Shown: positions 58,064 through 64,000 of the stretch, piece after piece | How the letters are laid out: each line of letters opens with the position of its first letter | Numbering within the stretch: the first letter of the stretch is position 1 | Assembly: GCF_000016665.1 (NCBI RefSeq) | Contig: NC_009523.1 | Coordinates: 1,798,001 to 1,862,000, forward strand | DNA: 64,000 nt | Source: Roseiflexus sp. RS-1 | GTDB taxonomy: Bacteria; Chloroflexota; Chloroflexia; Chloroflexales; Roseiflexaceae | Direction: 5' to 3' | Program-made: the position numbers and the translations under genes | The notes under the pieces: generated by a model | What the model saw: only the letters and a program-made list of their open reading frames with translations | Databases searched by the model: none | Told to the model about the DNA's origin: nothing

Positions 58064-58265
58064 GATTCCTCCGTTTTGGTGATGTTGCAACCATATCCCG
58101 ATTGTCTCATACGCACAACGATCTGTCGAGGTTGCGCAGTGCGATCCTGAGCCGCCCCGTACTAAAAAGAACGCTGGCGGAGAGCAATTCGTGATGGCGA
58201 GTACGAAAGACGATGTAAGAACGAATGGTTGTTGTGGCACGAGGCGCGCAGGTGAATAGCGAGGC

Positions 58266-59084
58266 TCATGCGTCAATGGTGATGACCGCCTGTTCCACGC
58301 GATCACACGGCAGGTCGAGGCGATGGATCAGATTGGCGAAACGCTCCGGATCGCCGGTTGTGGCGCAGGTTATTGCGCCTGAAAGGGTGTTCACATTCCG
58401 CATCAGACCGCGCTCCTGCACGATCTGCGCCACACGCTGCGCCACCGCAGGTGCAGCGTCGAGGATCAGCGTATCATCGCCGGCAATCGCGCGCAGTTGT
58501 GGCACAAGCAGAGGATAGTGGGTGCAGCCGAGAACGATGGTATCGGCGCCAGCGTCGAGCAGCGGTGTCACATAGCCACGGAGCAACGCCATTGTTTCCG
58601 GCGAATCGAGCGCGCCTTCCTCGATCTGTTCCACCAGACCGGGACACGCCTGCTCGATGACATGCACCCCCTCCGCCCAACGACTGATTACATCGTGCAG
58701 CAGGTCGCCTGCCAGGGTCGCCGGCGTTGCCAGGACACCGACGACGCCGCTGCGGGTGCGGGATGCGGCTGGCTTCACCGGCGGCACCATTCCTACAAAG
58801 GGGATCGCCGGGAAGCGACGGCGCAGATCGGCAAGCGCCGCCGCGCTGGCAGTGTTGCAGGCGACTACCACGAGTTTTGCGCCGCGCGCGATGAGCCATG
58901 CCGCGCACGCGGCGGCAATTGCGCGCAGTTCATCGGGCGAACGCGATCCGTATGGGCAGCGCGCCTGATCTGCCAGATAGAGCAAATTTTCCCCTGGCAG
59001 GAGACGACGCACCTCGCGCAGGACAGTCATTCCACCGATACCGCTGTCGAACAGTCCAATAGGTCGCGCGCTCTGATCTGACAT
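58266..59084 (-). CDS. murI: Glutamate racemase
   Basis: 272 aa. Cofactor-free racemase making D-glutamate for peptidoglycan. The two catalytic Cys are in VACNTAS and GCTHYPLL; SGIGGMTVLRE at the N-terminus and PYGSRS are also diagnostic. GAGCAGGA lies right before the ATG. Confidence 0.95.
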   Translation of the reverse strand: MSDQSARPIGLFDSGIGGMTVLREVRRLLPGENLLYLADQARCPYGSRSPDELRAIAAACAAWLIARGAKLVVVACNTASAAALADLRRRFPAIPFVGMVPPVKPAASRTRSGVVGVLATPATLAGDLLHDVISRWAEGVHVIEQACPGLVEQIEEGALDSPETMALLRGYVTPLLDAGADTIVLGCTHYPLLVPQLRAIAGDDTLILDAAPAVAQRVAQIVQERGLMRNVNTLSGAITCATTGDPERFANLIHRLDLPCDRVEQAVITIDA

Positions 59085-59188
59085 TCCTGCTCTCTACCAC
59101 AGACGATGCCGATATCTGGCGCTTCCCAATCCAGATGCACCGCTCCTGGCTCTACTCATTCTATGCCGAAACGATGGAGATTGAGCGT

Positions 59189-59411
59189 TATAGCAGTTCT
59201 CGCAAAGATTAGTCCTGTTGGGCAGGGTTGAACACACCATCGAAAGTAGACGCCTCGTGCGCCATCCTCTCCGCGTGCTCCGCGTCTCGGCGGTGAACAA
59301 TACATACACCGCAGAGACGCCGAGGGCGTGGAGATGGAGAGCGCAGTTCCCGCAAGGACCGTTGGACGGGGCAGCCCCGGACGATGGTCAACGTATCTGA
59401 GAACCGCCATA
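59189..59411 (+). mobile_element. MITE-like element flanked by TA (copy C)
   Basis: Left end TATAGCAGTTCTCGC, right end GGTCAACGTATCTGAGAACCGCCATA; same ends as copies A and B. Interior 190 bp without coding signs; it includes an imperfect inverted repeat (CCGCGTCTCGGCGG / CCGCAGAGACGCCG). Confidence 0.82.
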
Positions 59412-59439
59412 ATTCGGTATGCGCCTTGTGCCGTCGGTC

Positions 59440-59790
59440 TCATGGAGATTGAGAAATACATCCGGTATGCGCCCTCGCCGTGGGGCTGATGGAGATTGAA
59501 AAATTAAATCCGCTCTACCGCGCTAGCCGTGGGGCTGAAGCCCTCGGCTAACCAGGGCAAAGCCCGCCTGCGCGGGCTATACCGGATTATTTATTCAAAG
59601 ACCATAAGCCCCCGGCTATGGAATGCAAAGCCCGCCTGCGCCAGCGAGAGCGGATTATGTATTCAAAGACCATAAGCCCCCGGCTATGGAATGCAAAGCC
59701 CGCCTGCGCCAGCGAGAGCGGAATAATGACTCAAAGACTATCAGCCCTCCGCTCTCCAGGGCGAAGCCCGCCTGCGCGGAACGCGAACTC
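59440..59790. repeat. 68-bp tandem repeats, reverse of the 29.4-kb family
   Basis: Units restart at 59593, 59661 and 59729, each 68 bp apart (ATTCAAAGACCATAAGCCCC), and each carries GCAAAGCCCGCCTGCGC. The first unit keeps the full palindrome GCCCGCCTGCGCGGGC. Same family as 29411-29540 and 31440-31500 in reverse. Confidence 0.87.
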
Positions 59791-59810
59791 CAACCGTGAC
59801 CCTCTCGACC

Positions 59811-59850
59811 ATCGGCTATCGGCTATCGGTTATCGGCTATCGGCTATCGG
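59811..59850 (-). repeat. ATCGGCT heptad array at the gcvPB stop codon
   Basis: Five full units (ATCGGCT, ATCGGCT, ATCGGTT, ATCGGCT, ATCGGCT) plus ATCGG. On the sense strand this is TAGCCGA repeated; the gcvPB stop TAG (59844-59846) is part of the array, so each unit repeats a stop codon. Confidence 0.92.
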
Positions 59851-61397
59851 ACGCCTTCCTCCCGTAACCGCGCAAACACGGTCGGATCATAGCGCAGGAT
59901 CGGCTGGCGTGCGGCACGCACCTCATCGAGCCGACGCACCGGCGTTGTAGTCGGAGCGCGCTTCAGAATCTCCGGGTCGCGCGCCGCTTCCTCAGCAATC
60001 GCCAGCAGCGCATCACAGAATGCGTCCAGTGTGCGCTTCGACTCCGTTTCGGTTGGTTCGATCATCAACGCTTCAGGCACGATCAGCGGGAAATAGACCG
60101 TCGGCGGATGGAACCCGTAGTCGATTAAGCGCTTGGCAATATCGAGCGTGCGCACCTCCGGCGCGGCTGCCAGTTTCCCTTGCAGCACCGTTTCGTGCAT
60201 GCAGGTGCGATCAACTGCAGCCGGATAGACATGCTTCAGGCGCGCCTGCACATAGTTCGCATTCAGCACTGCCGTCTCGCTCACCCTGCGCAGACCGACG
60301 GCGCCAATCGAGCGAATGTACGTCCATGCCCGCACAAGCATGCCAAAATTGCCGTGGAATGTTTTCACCCGTCCGATCGTCTTTTCCGGTGCGAATAGTT
60401 CATATGCGCCCTCTGGCAGTGCCGGTGCTCCGGCGGGACGTAGACTGACGCCACGTTCGGTTGGCGGCAATGGTTCACCCTCGTGCGGAACACGGCGCAC
60501 ACGCGGCGCTGGTAGAAATGGCGCCAGCGCTGCAGTGCATCCCACTGCTCCCGATCCGGGACCGCCGCCGCCGTGCGGGGTTGTAAACGTTTTATGCAGG
60601 TTATAGTGCATGAAGTCGAACCCCAACTCGCCCGGCTTTGCAATGCCAAGGAGAGCATTGAAGTTTGCGCCATCGCCGTACACCAGCCCGCCTGCCTGAT
60701 GAACCAGGCGTGCAACTTCGACAACGTGCTCCTCGAACAACCCCAGCGTATTCGGGTTCGTCAGCATCAGCGCAGCGGTACGCGGCGACAGTTTGCGCCG
60801 CAAGTCTTCGAGATCGACATTCCCGCGCGCATCACTCTTCACCTCCACCACGCGATACCCTGCCATCGCCGCAGTCGCCGGGTTCGTGCCGTGCGCCGAG
60901 TCGGGAACCAGTACCTCGACTCGCTCGTGATCGCCACGATCACGGTGGTATGCACGGAACACCAGAATACCGGTCAACTCACCCTGCGCCCCGGCTGCCG
61001 GTTGCAGGGAAACTGCATCAAAGCCGGAGATCTCACCCAGGTACGCCTGCAGTTCATACATCAACTGCAACGCACCCTGCGACAGTTCATCGCCCTGGAG
61101 CGGATGCGCAGCGGCGAAACCGGGCAGGCGCGCAGCCTCCTCGTGGAGTTTGCTGTTGTACTTCATCGTGCACGACCCCAGGCTGACCATGGTCGTGTCA
61201 ATGGCGAAATTGCGCTGACTGATGCGCGTGTAATGCCGGATGACTTCAGGCTCGGTCAACTCCGGCAAACCGGCGAGATCGTCGGCGCGCAACAGATCGG
61301 CGGGCAGTTCGCTCTGCGGTACATCGATCTGCGGCAGATTGACGCCAATTTTACCGGGTCCTGACAACTCAAAGATCGGCGGTTCGTGGTTATGCAT
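59844..61397 (-). CDS. gcvPB: Glycine dehydrogenase (decarboxylating) subunit 2
   Basis: 517 aa. PLP-dependent P-protein half with the Lys in YNLHKTFTTPHGGGGPGSG and PDSAHGTNPATAA. Works with GcvPA to decarboxylate glycine and load the lipoyl arm of GcvH. GAGGAGACG precedes ATG 61397. Last gene of the operon here; its final codon and stop lie in the heptad array. Confidence 0.96.
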   Translation of the reverse strand: MHNHEPPIFELSGPGKIGVNLPQIDVPQSELPADLLRADDLAGLPELTEPEVIRHYTRISQRNFAIDTTMVSLGSCTMKYNSKLHEEAARLPGFAAAHPLQGDELSQGALQLMYELQAYLGEISGFDAVSLQPAAGAQGELTGILVFRAYHRDRGDHERVEVLVPDSAHGTNPATAAMAGYRVVEVKSDARGNVDLEDLRRKLSPRTAALMLTNPNTLGLFEEHVVEVARLVHQAGGLVYGDGANFNALLGIAKPGELGFDFMHYNLHKTFTTPHGGGGPGSGAVGCTAALAPFLPAPRVRRVPHEGEPLPPTERGVSLRPAGAPALPEGAYELFAPEKTIGRVKTFHGNFGMLVRAWTYIRSIGAVGLRRVSETAVLNANYVQARLKHVYPAAVDRTCMHETVLQGKLAAAPEVRTLDIAKRLIDYGFHPPTVYFPLIVPEALMIEPTETESKRTLDAFCDALLAIAEEAARDPEILKRAPTTTPVRRLDEVRAARQPILRYDPTVFARLREEGVR

Positions 61398-61409
61398 CGC
61401 TACGTCTCC

Positions 61410-62318
61410 TCAAGAACGCACAAGTCTCAGCAGAATAGTTCTGTTTCGGCGAGCGTCGTCATGGGCGCCGCGCCGGGCATGTTCGACAGTTCGCCGCAGC
61501 GCCAGGAGTAACCGATATGGACGCAGCGCCGGTTCACGCACCTGTTCGTAGGCGCGTTGCGTTTCGCTATCGTATCCGTTGCCGTACCCGACGCGCAGAC
61601 TGAAGCAGCGTTCTCCTTCGCAGGCATCCAGAAAGGTGACATGCTCCCATGCCGGGCACCAGCCAAGGGCGTGTTCCCACCCCAACACCCCGCCGAGCGT
61701 CCAGCGCCCATCGCGGTGCGCCACCAGCAGCGTCTCCGGCGACAATCCGCCGTTCAACAGCGCCGCCTGACGACCAGGCGGCAGAAACTGCTGCAACACC
61801 CTGCGCACTTCGGCGGCTTCTTCTTCACTCAACGCTTCCAGCGCAATCGCCTGAGCAAGATCGTGATCGAGGCGCGCCTGAATATACGCGCGTTCCTCGT
61901 CGGCGGCGCACGGGTCATCGCCGGTCAACGCACCATAACGTCCGCCCGCAACGCGATGAATGCGATAGACAACCTGCCCTAACCGCATCCCGATCTGATA
62001 GAGCGACTCGTCGGGAATCTGCGGCAACTTCCGTGCCAGCGGCTCGCCGTCGATCCCAATGAAGAGCGCCAGGGGCGCCTCTGACGACGCATCGGCGACA
62101 TCCAGGCGCCGGATCTGCGGGATCGGCAGATCGATCTCGCTGCGCAACTGGCTCAACGCTACCTCAGCAGTTGTCAGCGCATCGGTGCTGGAAAATCGTT
62201 GCACCACGCTCCGCTGACCATCCGCGAGCGCCAGCATCCAGCGATCACCCCCCATGGAGACCAGTTCACGAATGCGAGCGCCCACCGCCGCCTCGATCAG
62301 TTCGGGTCGCAGGTCCAT
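61410..62318 (-). CDS. APH-like pseudokinase encoded inside the glycine-cleavage operon
   Basis: 302 aa from ATG 62318 (AGGG 5 nt upstream). The overall pattern resembles aminoglycoside phosphotransferase-fold kinases: VVQRFSS near the start, a helical centre, then LLNGGLSPETLLV where active enzymes have LHGDLxPxNxLV, and GVLGWEHALGWCP where they have IDWExA. So the catalytic His, Asp and Asn read Asn189, Gly191 and Thr196, and the metal-binding Asp is Gly. Probably a non-catalytic binder or regulator. It sits 37 nt after gcvPA and 12 nt before gcvPB, all same strand. Confidence 0.72.
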   Translation of the reverse strand: MDLRPELIEAAVGARIRELVSMGGDRWMLALADGQRSVVQRFSSTDALTTAEVALSQLRSEIDLPIPQIRRLDVADASSEAPLALFIGIDGEPLARKLPQIPDESLYQIGMRLGQVVYRIHRVAGGRYGALTGDDPCAADEERAYIQARLDHDLAQAIALEALSEEEAAEVRRVLQQFLPPGRQAALLNGGLSPETLLVAHRDGRWTLGGVLGWEHALGWCPAWEHVTFLDACEGERCFSLRVGYGNGYDSETQRAYEQVREPALRPYRLLLALRRTVEHARRGAHDDARRNRTILLRLVRS

Positions 62319-62355
62319 CGTCACCCTCAATCCGGTGATATGCGCCCGGCGCCGC

Positions 62356-63693
62356 TCATGCCGCCGACCGCAGCGCAGTCACCAGCGCATCAATATCGGC
62401 ACGTGTATTCATCTCGGTCACGCAGAGCAGCATCGCATCGCCGAGGTGCGGGTAATCGCCGGAGAGATCGTAGCCGCCGATGATGCCCTGGTTCCGCAAC
62501 GCCGCATTAATCTCAACAACCGGGCGCGGGGTTTTGACGACGAACTCCTTGAAGAACGGACCCCGATCAAGCACCTGATACCCTGGCAATTGCGCAATCT
62601 GCGCAGCGGCATAGTGCGCCCGGTGATAGCACAACTCCGCCACACGCCGCAACCCCTGCCGTCCGAGCAGGCTGAGGTACACCGCAGCCGCCAGCGCCAT
62701 CAAACCCTGATTGGTGCAGATATTGCTGGTCGCACGCTCACGTCGGATATCCTGCTCCCGCGCGCGCAATGTCAGCACATACGCCAGGCGATTCTCGAGA
62801 TCACGGGTCACGCCCACCAGACGACCGGCGATTTTGTGAACGTACTGCTGGCGGCAGGTAAAGATGCCCAGGTAGGGTCCGCCAAACGACAGACCGACGC
62901 CCAGCGGTTGCCCCTCGGCAGTTGCAATATCGGCGCCCGCCTCGCCCGGCGTCTGGAACAGACCAAGGGCAATCGGGTCGAAGTGCGCAACCATCAGCGC
63001 ACCCGCTGCGTGCGCTGCGGCGGTCAGCGGTCGCAGATCATGCAGTACGCCAAAGAAATCGGGGCTTTGCACCATCAGCGCCGCCGTGGTATGATCCACC
63101 AGCGATGCGACATCCGCAAGCGACGCCTCTGGATCTTCATCACCGACAATCTCAACATCGACACCCTGCAACAGCGTGCGCATAACCGCGCGATACTGCG
63201 GGTTCACCCCTGGCGCAACGACGATCTTCCGCCGTCCGCGCACAACGTTGATCGCCATGATCGCCGCTTCTGCCAGCGCCGTACCGCCATCGTAATGCGA
63301 AGCGTTCGCCACATCCATGCCGGTCAGTGCGCAGATCAGGCTCTGATACTCAAAAATCGCCTGTAACGTACCCTGACTGACCTCTGGCTGATAGGGCGTA
63401 TATGCCGTGTAGAACTCACCGCGCCGCAAGATTTGATCGATCGCGGCTGGCACGAAATGGTTGTATGCGCCTGCGCCAAGAAAGATCAGGTGACTGCCAG
63501 CCTGTGCATTCAACCGCTCCAACCGACTCAACTCCCGACGCAGTTCCGGCTCGGAGAGCGGTTCCGGTAATTGGAGCGGCGGAAAACGATGCTCCGCCGG
63601 CACCGCCTCAAAGAGATCCTCGAGACGTTCGACGCCGATCGTCTTCATCATCTCGATACGATCTGCGTCTGTAATCGGAATATAGTGTGTCAT
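62356..63693 (-). CDS. gcvPA: Glycine dehydrogenase (decarboxylating) subunit 1
   Basis: 445 aa from ATG 63693 (GGATGGAG upstream; ATG 63705 also in frame). Family motifs: FLGAGAYNHFVPAAI, FYTAYTPYQPEVSQGTLQ, NASHYDGGTALAEAA and ERATSNICTNQGLMALAA. Partner of GcvPB in the two-subunit P-protein. Preceded by gcvH, with a heptad array filling the gap. Confidence 0.96.
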   Translation of the reverse strand: MTHYIPITDADRIEMMKTIGVERLEDLFEAVPAEHRFPPLQLPEPLSEPELRRELSRLERLNAQAGSHLIFLGAGAYNHFVPAAIDQILRRGEFYTAYTPYQPEVSQGTLQAIFEYQSLICALTGMDVANASHYDGGTALAEAAIMAINVVRGRRKIVVAPGVNPQYRAVMRTLLQGVDVEIVGDEDPEASLADVASLVDHTTAALMVQSPDFFGVLHDLRPLTAAAHAAGALMVAHFDPIALGLFQTPGEAGADIATAEGQPLGVGLSFGGPYLGIFTCRQQYVHKIAGRLVGVTRDLENRLAYVLTLRAREQDIRRERATSNICTNQGLMALAAAVYLSLLGRQGLRRVAELCYHRAHYAAAQIAQLPGYQVLDRGPFFKEFVVKTPRPVVEINAALRNQGIIGGYDLSGDYPHLGDAMLLCVTEMNTRADIDALVTALRSAA

Positions 63694-63720
63694 TTGCGAC
63701 TCCATCCTGTTTCCGGCTGC

Positions 63721-63902
63721 TCAGTTCCCGGTTCCTGATCCCCAGTCCTCAGTTCTCAGTCCTCAGTTCTCAGTCCTCAGTTCTCAGTCCTCAGTTCTCA
63801 GTCCTCAGTTCTCAGTCCTCAGTTCTCAGTCCTCAGTTCTTAGTTCTTAGTTCTTAGTTCTTAGTTCTTAGTTCTCAGTTCTTAGTTCTTAGTTCCCAGT
63901 TC
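63721..63902 (-). repeat. 26-unit heptad array between gcvH and gcvPA
   Basis: Twenty-six 7-nt units without phase slip, mostly alternating TCAGTTC and TCAGTCC, then TTAGTTC. On the sense strand these are (T/C)GAGAAC-, GGACTGA- and TAAGAAC-like units, so almost every unit holds TGA or TAA. The gcvH stop (63903-63905) is the next TCA in the same phase. Confidence 0.95.
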
Positions 63903-64000
63903 TCAATGCTTGATCGTATCCACATACGCTGCATACGCATCTGCGCTCATCAACGCACCGATGCCGGGAGCAACCCTGATCTTCACGATCCACCCCTCAC
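63903..64000 (-). CDS. gcvH: Glycine cleavage system H protein, C-terminal part
   Basis: Reads EGWIVKIRVA, ALMSADAYAAYVDTIKH and stops at TGA 63903-63905; the N-terminus with the lipoyl Lys lies beyond the window. The EGWIVKI segment and the YxxY end are typical of GcvH. First visible gene of the glycine-cleavage operon. Confidence 0.9.
   Translation of the reverse strand, partial: EGWIVKIRVAPGIGALMSADAYAAYVDTIKH

Noticed and set aside
63721-63902. CRISPR-like array
   Set aside because: The units are 7 nt with no spacers; no cas genes nearby.

Overview
The window looks like chromosome from a filamentous anoxygenic phototroph of the Chloroflexi, most like Roseiflexus. This is an inference from gene content and protein style: NurA, split glycine decarboxylase GcvPA/GcvPB, MsrPQ, CopC/CopD fusions, a FHA-clostripain protein, a BTAD/SARP regulator, GC-rich codon use, and very repeat-rich intergenic DNA. 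No rRNA, tRNA or CRISPR array was seen.

Layout. 1-5.6 kb (minus): two-gene predicted restriction/defence unit, a PLD-SNF2 helicase followed by an Eco57I-type adenine methyltransferase cut by the window edge. 6.2-13.9 kb: metabolic genes (SDR, CinA/nucleotidyltransferase fusion, CDF metal exporter, quinone oxidoreductase coupled to a giant GH13 protein). 14.0-16.0 kb: repeat field holding a complete IS4-like element with 17-bp inverted repeats and an 11-bp target duplication, sitting in the loop of a dispersed palindrome. 16.9-19.3 kb: rhodanese plus YeeE/TsuA-type transporter behind a near-consensus promoter. 19.3-25.9 kb: lnt, nurA, menA, RidA, DJ-1 and small genes. 26.4-31 kb (minus): copper cluster with CopC, a CopC-CopD-YtkA-like fusion, a lipoprotein cytochrome c and two paralogous small membrane proteins with an HC motif. 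31.0-31.8 kb: LuxR-type regulator remnant split by a MITE-like element flanked by TA. 31.8-34.7 kb (minus): cysK-msrP-msrQ. 34.8-40 kb: CpXC protein, galE, chemoreceptor. 40.1-41.3 kb: IS110-family element. 41.9-47.6 kb: SARP regulator and large secreted subtilase with terminator. 47.7-48.5 kb: decayed nucleotidyltransferase pair and stacked miniature elements. 48.6-59.1 kb: lipoproteins, a type-2 NADH dehydrogenase broken by an exact 166-bp tandem duplication, LLM oxidoreductase, Ser/Thr kinase, FHA-clostripain, murI. 59.1-64 kb (minus): repeats, then the glycine-cleavage operon gcvH-gcvPA-(APH-like pseudokinase)-gcvPB.

The most unusual signal is a set of about a dozen intergenic tracts with a strict 7-bp period but different sequences at each place. 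In five cases (nurA, the small gene at 23.9 kb, msrP, gcvPB, gcvH) the array begins exactly at the stop codon of the upstream gene, and the sense-strand unit mostly carries TGA, TAG or TAA. Because 7 is not a multiple of 3, such arrays place stops in all three frames within about 21 nt. They resemble in form the heptanucleotide STRR repeats of cyanobacteria, but the stop-codon anchoring appears distinctive.
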